Of a stretch of 64,000 nt of DNA, positions 8,100 to 15,927 are shown in pieces. Numbering within the stretch: the stretch's first letter is position 1; every line of letters begins with the position of its first letter. Below the pieces are notes generated by a model. It made no database searches. It worked only from the letters and a program-made list of their open reading frames with translations, and had not been told where the DNA came from. This DNA is from Flavobacterium notoginsengisoli (GTDB lineage: Bacteria; Bacteroidota; Bacteroidia; Flavobacteriales; Flavobacteriaceae), in NCBI RefSeq assembly GCF_014207905.1, contig NZ_JACHLB010000007.1, forward strand, positions 237,055 to 301,054, given 5' to 3'. The translations under genes and the position numbers were made by a program.

Positions 8100-9653
8100 A
8101 TGGATAAGATAAAAATACTTTGGGTCGATGATGAAATCGATCTTTTAAAGCCCCACATATTATTTCTAGAAAAAAAGAATTACGAAGTTACAACCTCCAA
8201 TAATGGTCTTGATGCTATCGCATTGTTTGAAGAAAACAACTTTGATATTGTTTTTTTGGATGAAAACATGCCCGGAATGAGCGGTTTGGAAACACTTTCT
8301 GAAATGAAAGAAAAAAAATCTGCCATCCCAATGATTATGATTACCAAAAGCGAAGAAGAATACATTATGGAAGAAGCCATTGGTTCTAAAATCGCTGATT
8401 ATCTAATCAAACCAGTAAATCCAAATCAGATTTTATTAAGTCTGAAAAAAAATCTAGATGATTCTAGATTGATTACCGAAAAAACAACATTAGATTATCA
8501 GAAAGAGTTTAGAAAAATTGCAATGGAATTAGCGATGGTTAATTCTTATGAAGATTGGATTGAATTATACAAAAAATTGCTTTTTTGGGAATTAAAACTT
8601 GAAGACATCAATGATACGGCTATGATTGAAATTCTAGAATCTCAAAAAGTAGAAGCCAATTCTCAATTCGGAAAGTTTATAGAACGAAACTACGAAGATT
8701 GGTTTGCTCCAAAAGCAGATAAACCTATACAATCTAACACTTTATTTAAAGAGTTAGTTATACCTGAAATTAAGAAGAAAGACAAACCTATTCTTTTTGT
8801 GGTAATTGACAACCTTAGATATGATCAATGGAAATCTTTTGAATCTGTCGTGGCAAATTACTACAAATTAGAAAAAGAAGTTCCTTATTATTCTATTCTT
8901 CCAACCGCTACACAATATGCAAGAAATTCAATTTTCTCAGGTTTAATGCCTGCTGAAATGGAAAAACAATTTCCCCAATATTGGAAAAACGACGTTGAAG
9001 ACGGAGGAAAAAACCTTTACGAAGCTGAATTCCTGACTGCTCAACTAAAAAGACTAGGATTAAATATTAAGGAAGATTATTTTAAAATCACCAATTATTC
9101 TGGAGGTAAAAAATTAGCAGAAAACTTCAAAGCATTAAAAGGCAATGACTTGGTAACTGTAGTTTACAATTTCGTAGATATGCTATCACACGCTAAAACA
9201 GAAATGGAAGTGGTTAAAGAATTAGCTTCTGATGATAAAGCATATCGTTCATTAACTTTAAGTTGGTTTAAGAATTCTCCTTTATTAGAAATTATTCAAC
9301 AAGCACAACTTTTAGGATTTAAATTAATATTAACGACAGATCATGGAACAATTAATGTAAAAAATCCATCAAAAGTTGTGGGGGACAAAAATACAAGCTT
9401 AAATTTGCGTTACAAAACCGGTCGTAGTTTAACATACGAGCAAAAAGATGTTTATGTTGTTAAAGAACCAAAAACAATTGGCCTTCCAGCAATAAATATG
9501 AGCAGTTCGTTCATTTTCGCAAAAAATGATTTCTTTTTAGCTTATGTGAATAATTACAACCATTATGTGAGTTATTACAAAAATACTTATCAGCATGGCG
9601 GAATTTCTTTAGAAGAAATGATTATTCCGTTTTTGGTATTTAATCCTAAATAA
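8100..9653 (+). CDS. porX: PorX: response regulator with PglZ phosphatase-like domain (type IX secretion regulator)
   Basis: PorX acts with the sensor PorY to control the type IX secretion system that Flavobacterium uses for gliding and protein export. Residues 1-120 are a CheY-like receiver with acidic pocket Asp10/Asp11, phosphoacceptor Asp54 (FLDENMPG), Thr82 and Lys104. After a helical linker, residues from about 225 to the end are a PglZ/alkaline-phosphatase-superfamily domain with metal-binding Asp237 (VIDNLRYDQW), Thr271 in PTATQYARNS and TTDHG near the C-terminus. There is no DNA-binding domain; published work on PorX describes a phosphodiesterase acting on cyclic and linear oligonucleotides. 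The gene diverges from the lpx operon; porY is not here. Confidence 0.93.
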   Translation: MDKIKILWVDDEIDLLKPHILFLEKKNYEVTTSNNGLDAIALFEENNFDIVFLDENMPGMSGLETLSEMKEKKSAIPMIMITKSEEEYIMEEAIGSKIADYLIKPVNPNQILLSLKKNLDDSRLITEKTTLDYQKEFRKIAMELAMVNSYEDWIELYKKLLFWELKLEDINDTAMIEILESQKVEANSQFGKFIERNYEDWFAPKADKPIQSNTLFKELVIPEIKKKDKPILFVVIDNLRYDQWKSFESVVANYYKLEKEVPYYSILPTATQYARNSIFSGLMPAEMEKQFPQYWKNDVEDGGKNLYEAEFLTAQLKRLGLNIKEDYFKITNYSGGKKLAENFKALKGNDLVTVVYNFVDMLSHAKTEMEVVKELASDDKAYRSLTLSWFKNSPLLEIIQQAQLLGFKLILTTDHGTINVKNPSKVVGDKNTSLNLRYKTGRSLTYEQKDVYVVKEPKTIGLPAINMSSSFIFAKNDFFLAYVNNYNHYVSYYKNTYQHGGISLEEMIIPFLVFNPK

Positions 9654-9663
9654 AGTTTTAAGT

Positions 9664-9700
9664 CACAGTTTTCAGTCGCAGTCAATAACTGAAAACTGTG
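9664..9700 (+). terminator. Hairpin between porX and tsaE
   Basis: A 13-bp inverted repeat (9664-9676 with 9688-9700) has an 11-base loop. It lies just after porX and overlaps the in-frame GTG at 9698, which argues that this GTG is not the tsaE start. No strong T run follows, so it could be a weak terminator or a processing hairpin. Confidence 0.45.
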
Positions 9701-9727
9701 ATTGAAACTAAACTAAACAAACACAAA

Positions 9728-10135
9728 ATGAACATCGTTTTTTCATTAGATCAAATCAAAGAAGTTGCAGAACAAATTATTGCTACAAATCCCAAAAAAA
9801 TCATTTTGTTTAATGGAGAAATGGGAGTTGGAAAAACTACTTTAATCAAGCAACTCTGCAAAACTCTTGGAGTTCAGGACGCTACAAGTAGTCCAACCTT
9901 TTCTTTAGTTAATGAATACTACACACTTGACAATCAAATAGTTTATCATTTTGATTTTTATAGATTAAATAAAGAAACAGAAGCACTTGATATGGGTGTT
10001 GATGATTACTTATATTCTGGAAATTGGTGTTTTATTGAGTGGTCTGAAAAAATTGCTAACTTAATTCCTGAAGAACATTCTACCATAAATATTGAATTAT
10101 TAGCAGACGGAAAAAGACAATTAACTTTAGTTTAA
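9728..10135 (+). CDS. tsaE: tRNA threonylcarbamoyladenosine biosynthesis ATPase TsaE
   Basis: TsaE is the small ATPase that, with TsaB and TsaD, makes t6A37 in tRNAs reading ANN codons. The 135-residue product has a P-loop (GEMGVGKTTLIKQL), the conserved SSPTFSLVNEY and HFDFYRL segments, and IEWSEKI near the C-terminus. The frame extends upstream to a GTG at 9698, but that codon sits in a hairpin stem. The ATG at 9728 follows AAACAAACACAAA and gives a normal N-terminus (MNIVFSLDQI), so I start there. Following porX is a common flavobacterial order. Confidence 0.92.
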   Translation: MNIVFSLDQIKEVAEQIIATNPKKIILFNGEMGVGKTTLIKQLCKTLGVQDATSSPTFSLVNEYYTLDNQIVYHFDFYRLNKETEALDMGVDDYLYSGNWCFIEWSEKIANLIPEEHSTINIELLADGKRQLTLV

Positions 10136-10257
10136 AAATGTCTCTTTTTTACAAGAAGAAGAATTTCTTAACATTTAACTCTGCAGTATTAGCAGAATTT
10201 TTGCACTAAATTTAAATCTTTTTACGTAATTTGTACTTTTAATTTTTTGCGCAATCC

Positions 10258-11457
10258 ATGTCAATTACCTTAACTCCATTTACAAAACAACAATTAATAC
10301 CGCAGGAAGAAAAACTTGAGGTGGGTCGTTTTAAAAGAGAACTTTTTATAGGAATCCCTAAGGAAACTAGTTACCAAGAACGTCGTATTTGCCTAACTCC
10401 CGATGCTGTAAATTCACTTACCTATGCTGGACATCGCGTTATGATTGAGTCTGGAGCTGGAGAAAGTTCAAGTTACACTGACAAGGAATATGCAGATGCT
10501 GGTGCGGAAATAACAAAAGATGCGAAAAGAGTTTTTGGCTGTCCTTTTTTACTAAAAGTAGAACCACCAACATTATCAGAAATAGAAATGATAAATCCTG
10601 AAACGGTTATTATTTCTGCTATTCAGCTAAAGACAAAAAAGAAAGAATACTTTGAAGCTTTAGCGCAAAAAAAAATTACAGCACTTGCTTTTGAATATAT
10701 TAAGGATGAAGACGGGTCTTATCCTGCTGTCAAATCTTTGAGCGAAATAGCCGGAACTGCATCGATCTTAATTGCAGCCGAATTAATGATAACGGATGAA
10801 TTCGGAAAAGGTCTTTTATTTGGAAACATTACTGGCGTACCTCCTACCGAAGTTGTCATTTTAGGCGCAGGAACTGTTGGTGAATTTGCTGCCAAAACTG
10901 CCATTGGCTTAGGTGCAAACGTAAAAGTTTTTGATAATTCGATTACAAAATTACGCCGTTTGCAGAATAATTTAAATCAAAGAATTTTCACTTCAACAAT
11001 TCAACAAAAAGGTTTACTAAAAGCTTTAAGACGTTGCGATGTTGCTATTGGCGCGATGCGTGGAAAAGAAAGATGCCCAATCGTAGTTAATGAAACTATG
11101 GTGGAACATATGAAAAAAGGAGCCGTAATTGTTGATGTCAGCATCGATACTGGAGGTTGCTTTGAAACTTCTGAAGTTACAACACACGAAAAACCAACCT
11201 TTATAAAAAGTAATGTTTTGCACTATTGTGTACCGAATATACCTTCAAGATATTCTAAAACTGCTTCATTATCAATTAGTAACATACTAACTCCTTATCT
11301 TCATCAGATAGCTGAAGACGGTGGTATCGAAAGTGCTATTCGATGCAACAAAGGACTAAAAAATGGAATTTATCTTTATCACGGAATCTTAACAAATAAA
11401 GCTATTGGCGACTGGTTCGATTTACCTGATAACGATATTAATTTACTTGTATTTTAA
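10258..11457 (+). CDS. Alanine dehydrogenase / PNT family protein with an altered catalytic position
   Basis: A 399-residue NAD-dependent dehydrogenase of the alanine dehydrogenase/transhydrogenase-alpha family. It has GIPKETSYQERRICLTPDAV near the N-terminus, substrate-side Arg43 and Lys100 (FLLKVEPP), a Rossmann loop VILGAGTVGEFAAKTA (about 200-215), and VDVSIDTGGCFETSE. True alanine dehydrogenases carry a catalytic His in an FTYLHLA-type segment; here the aligned segment reads IISAIQLKT with Gln123. The protein also has about 25 extra N-terminal residues. It is usually annotated as alanine dehydrogenase in this phylum, but the substrate should be treated as unproven. Confidence 0.8.
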   Translation: MSITLTPFTKQQLIPQEEKLEVGRFKRELFIGIPKETSYQERRICLTPDAVNSLTYAGHRVMIESGAGESSSYTDKEYADAGAEITKDAKRVFGCPFLLKVEPPTLSEIEMINPETVIISAIQLKTKKKEYFEALAQKKITALAFEYIKDEDGSYPAVKSLSEIAGTASILIAAELMITDEFGKGLLFGNITGVPPTEVVILGAGTVGEFAAKTAIGLGANVKVFDNSITKLRRLQNNLNQRIFTSTIQQKGLLKALRRCDVAIGAMRGKERCPIVVNETMVEHMKKGAVIVDVSIDTGGCFETSEVTTHEKPTFIKSNVLHYCVPNIPSRYSKTASLSISNILTPYLHQIAEDGGIESAIRCNKGLKNGIYLYHGILTNKAIGDWFDLPDNDINLLVF

Positions 11458-11478
11458 GGGAACTTTAATGTACCTTTG
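11447..11478 (+). promoter_or_regulatory. Promoter TTG-N21-TACCTTTG for the gene at 11494
   Basis: TTG at 11447-11449 and TACCTTTG at 11471-11478 are 21 bases apart, a full match to the Bacteroidota -33/-7 pattern. Transcription would begin near 11485, just before the ATG at 11494. This rules out the upstream TTG at 11476 as the start. The -33 part lies inside the 3' end of the upstream gene. Confidence 0.65.
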
Positions 11479-11493
11479 CAAAAAAATTATTTC

Positions 11494-11868
11494 ATGAAGT
11501 TCGTACACCGTTTTGCATATTATTTGATTGGTCTTGTAATGGGATGTTTTGTTGTAGCAGCTATTTTTAGCGGAAAAGACACTCGTTGTAATTATTTTCC
11601 AAATGCCAGAGTCTTAAATAATCTTAGAACAAAACCATTTCAATACTCTGAAAAAGCTATTCAAACTTTAAATGAAAAATGGGTTGATACAGCAGATATT
11701 AAAAACACATTAACTTACGGAGATGTTGATTTTGATCAAAGCAATGTACCTTTCCAAAAAGGAAAACTTTATATTATTGAAGGTAAAACTGTAAAAAATC
11801 AGCCAATTATTTTAAAAGTGGTGAATTACGAAAACAAAGCTGTTTTAGAAGAAATTATAAAAAAATAA
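11494..11868 (+). CDS. Small membrane-anchored protein (DUF4258-like)
   Basis: A 124-residue protein with one N-terminal hydrophobic segment (FAYYLIGLVMGCFVVAAIF) and a C-terminal soluble region facing the periplasm or inner-membrane surface. The soluble part (IKNTLTYGDVDFDQSNV, then KGKLYIIEGKTVKNQPIILKVVNYENK) resembles small DUF4258-type folds with a beta hairpin, but I cannot give a function. The start is the ATG at 11494, placed 16 bases after the TACCTTTG box. It follows the Ald-like gene by 36 bases but has its own promoter. Confidence 0.65.
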   Translation: MKFVHRFAYYLIGLVMGCFVVAAIFSGKDTRCNYFPNARVLNNLRTKPFQYSEKAIQTLNEKWVDTADIKNTLTYGDVDFDQSNVPFQKGKLYIIEGKTVKNQPIILKVVNYENKAVLEEIIKK

Positions 11869-11874
11869 TATTTC

Positions 11875-11977
11875 TGTCATTTCGACTGAAAGGAGAAATC
11901 GCACTAGAATTTCCGCAAAGTAAAATCCAATCTTTGTAGAGTTTCTAGTGCGATTTCTCCTTTCAGTCGAAATGACA
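11875..11977. repeat. 35-bp perfect inverted repeat (REP/MITE-like palindrome)
   Basis: Arms at 11875-11909 and 11943-11977 are perfect reverse complements of 35 bases, with a 33-base loop. The arms begin TGTCATTTCGAC and contain GGAGAAATC. A decayed relative with the CATTTC/GGAGAAATG core is at 15815-15835. It lies between convergent genes and could end transcription both ways, but its length points to an interspersed palindromic element. I recall similar GTCATTTCGA repeats in other Flavobacteriaceae. Confidence 0.8.
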
Positions 11978-12048
11978 AAATTGAGAAAAAACACAAAGTT
12001 TTTCCCTTTGTCACTTTGCAACTCCGAACCTTTGTAACTTAAAAAAAA

Positions 12049-12714
12049 TCACCACTCAATTTCTTTCAATCCTTTCGATCTTAAAAAATCATTTGTCTGA
12101 CTAAAATGTTTATTTCCAAACCAAAAACCTCTATTTGCGCTTAACGGAGATGGATGACCAGATTTTAAGATATGATGTTTTGATGCATCAATTAAAGAAG
12201 CTTTCTTTTGAGCAAAACCACCCCAAAGTAAAAAAACAACATTTTCAGATTCAGCAGAAATTTGCTTTATCACCGCATCCGTAAATTTTTCCCAACCTTT
12301 TCCTTGATGACTTCCTGCTTCAGATTGCCTTACTGTTAAAGTAGCATTTAAAAGAAAAACTCCCTGATCTGCCCAACGTTCCAAGTTTCCAGTTTTCGGA
12401 AGCGGTTTTCCTAAATCAGTTTCTATTTCTTTAAAAATATTATATAAAGAAGGTGGAAATGGAATTCCGTCATTTACAGAAAAACACAATCCGTTAGCCT
12501 GGTTTGGACCATGGTAAGGATCCTGCCCAATAATAACCACTTTAACCTGATCAAAATGACAATGATCAAAAGCTGAAAAGATCTGATTCCCTTTTGGATA
12601 ACATACTTTTGTAGCGTATTCCGATTTCACAAAATCAATCAACTCACTAAAATATGGTTTTTCAAATTCTTCATTTAAAACTGGTTTCCAAGAAGAATGC
12701 ATTTTTACGTCCAT
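12049..12714 (-). CDS. ung: Uracil-DNA glycosylase, family 1
   Basis: This enzyme removes uracil from DNA to begin base-excision repair. All family-1 motifs are present in the 221 residues: the catalytic water-activating loop VIIGQDPYHGPNQANG, the uracil-binding LLNATLTV, and the minor-groove intercalation loop HPSPLSANRGF. The ATG at 12714 gives MDVKMHSSW; the in-frame ATG at 12702 is an alternative. It is divergent from mutS2, a second DNA-maintenance gene. Confidence 0.96.
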   Translation of the reverse strand: MDVKMHSSWKPVLNEEFEKPYFSELIDFVKSEYATKVCYPKGNQIFSAFDHCHFDQVKVVIIGQDPYHGPNQANGLCFSVNDGIPFPPSLYNIFKEIETDLGKPLPKTGNLERWADQGVFLLNATLTVRQSEAGSHQGKGWEKFTDAVIKQISAESENVVFLLWGGFAQKKASLIDASKHHILKSGHPSPLSANRGFWFGNKHFSQTNDFLRSKGLKEIEW

Positions 12715-12864
12715 AACTTTTTTTTTTGCGAATTTCAGGAATTAATACTAAAAATCAAAAAGTCAAAAGTCGAAATAAAAATGAAAGCAAATAATAAAAC
12801 TCATAATTTCTAACTTCTAACTCATAATTAATAATTAACAATTCACAATTGATGAATGTTTTCG

Positions 12865-12872
12865 TACTTTTG
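12865..12872 (+). promoter_or_regulatory. -7 box (TACTTTTG) upstream of mutS2
   Basis: TACTTTTG is a full match to TAnnTTTG and lies 25 bases before the mutS2 ATG. The preceding 90 bases are made of short AT-rich near-repeats of the TAATTAACAATTCACAATT kind. Confidence 0.5.
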
Positions 12873-12896
12873 TCTGTACTTTCAGAAAGAGAATAA

Positions 12897-15062
12897 ATGA
12901 TCAGTATTACCGAAAAAACATTACAAGACTTACAATTTCCAACCGTTCTCGAAACCATTTCAGATGGATGTAACACCGATATTGGAAAAGAAAAAGCTTT
13001 ACAAATAAAACCAATCCGAGACAAAGAAGAGTTGATGCAGTCTTTAATGCAGACATCAGAATATGTATCTTCTTTTCAAAATAATAACGCAATTCCGAAT
13101 CACGGATTTGATGCGATTTCTCATGAAATTAAATTTCTGGCAATTGAGGACAGTTTCCTTGAAGTAGGTAGTTTTAGAAAAATTGCCAATCTTTCAGCAA
13201 CCACAAATGTCTTACTGAATTTCTTAAGAAAATTCGACGATTATTATCCCAATCTTAATGCAAGAGCTTCTCGCGTTGAATTGACAAAAGATATTATTTC
13301 TGCAATTGACGCTATTGTAGATAAATACGGAGAGATAAAAGACAATGCTTCTCCCGCCCTCGCTGGCATTCGCCAGAATATGAATTTGGTTCGCGGAAAA
13401 GTGAATCAGAGTTTTGGTTCTGCATTAACACAATATAATAGTTTAGGATATTTAGATGATATTAAAGAAAGCTTTGTTCAAAACCGTAGAGTTTTGGCGG
13501 TTTTAGCAATGTATCGTCGTAAGGTAAAAGGGTCTATTTTAGGAAGTTCTAAAACTGGAAGCATAGCCTACATTGAACCAGAAGCTACTTTAAAATATTC
13601 TCGTGAATTAGCAAATCTAGAATATGAAGAAAAGGAAGAAATTACAAGAATTCTAAAAAACTTATCAAATGTAATTCGTCCTTATCTTCCTTTATTAATT
13701 GAATATCAGGATTTTTTAAGTGATATCGATGTTGTTGCTGGTAAAGCAAAATATGCAAATCGAATTAATGCAATCTTACCGACAATTACCGAAGAAAGAA
13801 GATTATTCTTTAGAGAAGCATATCATCCAATTTTGTATTTGAATAATAAACAAAAAAAGGAAGTTACTTATCCGCAAACAATTGAGTTAAAACAAGAAAA
13901 TAGAATTATTGTAATTTCCGGACCAAATGCTGGAGGAAAAACTATTTCCTTAAAAACAGTTGGTTTATTACAATTGATGTTGCAATCGGGAATCTTAATT
14001 CCGGTTCACGAAAGAAGTGAGACTTTCTTGTTTGACAGAATATTAACTGATATTGGCGACAATCAATCTATTGAAAATCATTTAAGTACATATTCATATC
14101 GTTTAAAAAACATGAATTACTTTTTAAAGAAATGTAATAAAAAAACCATGTTTTTAATTGACGAATTTGGTACAGGTTCTGATCCTGAATTGGGAGGAGC
14201 TTTGGCAGAAATTTTCTTAGAAGAATTTTACCATCGTGAAGCTTTCGGAATTATTACAACACATTATTCTAATTTGAAAATTTTAGCAAACGAATTGCCA
14301 TACGCCACAAATGCGAATATGATGTTCGACGAAAAATCTCTTGAACCAATGTACAAATTGGCTTTAGGTCAAGCCGGTAGTTCGTTTACTTTTGAAGTGG
14401 CTCAGAAAAATGGAATTCCGTTTGGATTGATCAATCGTGCGAAAAAGAAAATTGAAGTTGGAAAAGTTCGTTTTGACAAAACGATTGCAACTCTTCAGAA
14501 AGAGCGTTCGAAACTGGAAAAAACTTCTTTGAATTTAAAAGAAGAAGAAACACGTGCTCGCGAAGAAAGTAAAAAGATGGAAAATATCAATACTAGAATC
14601 CAACAGAAATTAGAGAGCTATCAGGAATTATATGACAGCAACCAAAAAATAATTTACATCGGACAAAAAATTGATGACATTGCTGAAAAATATTTCAACA
14701 ACAAAAACAAAAAAGAATTGATTGGTGAATTTTTGAAAATTGTTGAGATCGAAAATTCTAAACGAAAAAAAGCGAGTCCAAAAGAAGTCAAAGCAAAAGT
14801 CGAAAAGCAAAAAGAAATTATTGCTGAAGTTCAAGTAAAAGTAGAAGAAATTCGAAAAGAGAAAAAAGAGAAAAAACTAAAACCTGTTGTCGAAAAACCG
14901 AAACCAATTTTAAAAGTTGGCGACCGAGTACGAATGCTTGATGGAAGATCTGTTGGAAGTATTGATTCGATAGAAAAAAATAAAGCAACTGTTAATTATG
15001 GTATTTTTACTTCGAAAGTAAGTTTGGACGAATTGGAATTAGTGGAAGCAGTTAAAAAATAA
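12897..15062 (+). CDS. mutS2: MutS2 family ATPase, without Smr domain
   Basis: MutS2 proteins are MutS-like ATPases linked to suppression of homologous recombination and, in some bacteria, to rescue of collided ribosomes. The 721-residue protein has the helical core and clamp (about 1-320), Walker A GPNAGGKT at about 341-348, and Walker B LIDEFGTGSDPELGG. A long charged coiled-coil region (about 500-665) follows, then a KOW-like tail (VGDRVRMLDGRSVGSID). The usual C-terminal Smr nuclease domain is missing: the chain stops at ELELVEAVKK, with no frameshift visible at the end. This truncated layout seems usual in Flavobacterium. Confidence 0.9.
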   Translation: MISITEKTLQDLQFPTVLETISDGCNTDIGKEKALQIKPIRDKEELMQSLMQTSEYVSSFQNNNAIPNHGFDAISHEIKFLAIEDSFLEVGSFRKIANLSATTNVLLNFLRKFDDYYPNLNARASRVELTKDIISAIDAIVDKYGEIKDNASPALAGIRQNMNLVRGKVNQSFGSALTQYNSLGYLDDIKESFVQNRRVLAVLAMYRRKVKGSILGSSKTGSIAYIEPEATLKYSRELANLEYEEKEEITRILKNLSNVIRPYLPLLIEYQDFLSDIDVVAGKAKYANRINAILPTITEERRLFFREAYHPILYLNNKQKKEVTYPQTIELKQENRIIVISGPNAGGKTISLKTVGLLQLMLQSGILIPVHERSETFLFDRILTDIGDNQSIENHLSTYSYRLKNMNYFLKKCNKKTMFLIDEFGTGSDPELGGALAEIFLEEFYHREAFGIITTHYSNLKILANELPYATNANMMFDEKSLEPMYKLALGQAGSSFTFEVAQKNGIPFGLINRAKKKIEVGKVRFDKTIATLQKERSKLEKTSLNLKEEETRAREESKKMENINTRIQQKLESYQELYDSNQKIIYIGQKIDDIAEKYFNNKNKKELIGEFLKIVEIENSKRKKASPKEVKAKVEKQKEIIAEVQVKVEEIRKEKKEKKLKPVVEKPKPILKVGDRVRMLDGRSVGSIDSIEKNKATVNYGIFTSKVSLDELELVEAVKK

Positions 15063-15187
15063 AGTTTTCAGTCGTAGATATAATTTTTAGTCTAAAAAAA
15101 AACTAAAAAATAGTCAAAATTAAAATAAAGCGATTTAAGAAACGATAAAAAAACGAACAACAAAAGAGGTCGGTTATTTTTAAAAAC

Positions 15188-15223
15188 ATATTAAAATCAA
15201 TTTATAGAAGCCGATTTTAATAT
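15188..15223. repeat. Small inverted repeat in the mutS2-DCC gap
   Basis: Arms of 11 bases (15188-15198 and 15213-15223) are perfect reverse complements with a 14-base loop. They lie in a very AT-rich gap of about 290 bases in which I find no gene. It could fold as a weak transcription end for mutS2. Confidence 0.35.
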
Positions 15224-15354
15224 ATTAAATTTATTAAAAATTAAAATTCAATAGATAATACAAATAAATACTCTATAAGCCGGTTTTCTCGCTCATTTTA
15301 GTACATTTTGCATGTATTAAAACTTGAAATATTAAATTTAAAATCTCGTTTTTG

Positions 15355-15768
15355 ATGGAAAGTCTTCCAAAAGATAAAAAAATAATTCTTTTTGATGGAG
15401 TTTGTAACCTCTGTGATTCCGCGGTTCAGTTTATTATCAAACATGACAAAAAAGATGTCTTCAGATTTGTAGCATTACAATCAGAATTAGGTCTTAAAAT
15501 TTGCAAACACCTTGGAATTAGTTTTTCAAAAATGGACAGCATTATTTTATATAATCCTGGAACAGCCTATTTTTACAAATCTTCTGCTGTTATCGAAATT
15601 GCAAAAAGTTTTGGTGGTTTTTGGAAATTACTTTTAATCTTTAGAATTGTACCTATTTTTATTAGTGACAGAATTTATGATTATGTCGCAAAAAATAGAT
15701 ATAATTGGTACGGCAAAAAAGAAAGCTGTATGATTCCTACTCCAGAATTGAAAGCTAAGTTTTTATAA
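15355..15768 (+). CDS. DCC1-like thiol-disulfide oxidoreductase (DUF393)
   Basis: A 137-residue protein of the DUF393 family, named for its D-x-x-C-x-x-C motif: LFDGVCNLCDSAVQFI near the N-terminus carries the Cys pair. The family is predicted to have a thioredoxin-like fold; specific substrates are mostly unknown. A hydrophobic stretch (FWKLLLIFRIVPIFI) suggests membrane contact. The open frame extends to a TTG at 15352, but ATG 15355 is the natural start (MESLPKDKK). Confidence 0.85.
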   Translation: MESLPKDKKIILFDGVCNLCDSAVQFIIKHDKKDVFRFVALQSELGLKICKHLGISFSKMDSIILYNPGTAYFYKSSAVIEIAKSFGGFWKLLLIFRIVPIFISDRIYDYVAKNRYNWYGKKESCMIPTPELKAKFL

Positions 15769-15814
15769 AATTCCAAATTTTTAAATTCCAAATTCCAGTT
15801 TAGCGTAATCTTGC

Positions 15815-15835
15815 CATTTCTACGAAGGAGAAATG
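15815..15835. repeat. Decayed relative of the 11875 palindrome
   Basis: The segment carries CATTTCT and AGAAATG arms around ACGAAGG, the core seen in the long palindrome at 11875-11977. It is followed by a normal terminator hairpin. I read it as a remnant of the same interspersed family. Confidence 0.4.
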
Positions 15836-15864
15836 ACAAACAATGCAAAAAGCTTCATAGAATA

Positions 15865-15906
15865 AAAAATCCCAAACTCCGATAAAATTTGGAATTTGGG
15901 ATTTTT
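15865..15906. terminator. Bidirectional terminator between DCC gene and ettA
   Basis: A 12-bp stem (15865-15876 with 15895-15906) has A tracts on one side and T tracts on the other. It lies between two convergent stop codons and can serve both genes. Confidence 0.7.
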
Positions 15907-15927
15907 AAAATTGTAAATTAACTAAAC

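Noticed and set aside
8100..9653. PglZ domain as a sign of a BREX phage-defence system
   Set aside because: The domain is fused to a receiver domain, the PorX layout, and no BrxL, PglX or other BREX gene is nearby.
12755..13024. Minus-strand 89-codon frame
   Set aside because: It lies antisense to the mutS2 start and in AT-rich near-repeats.
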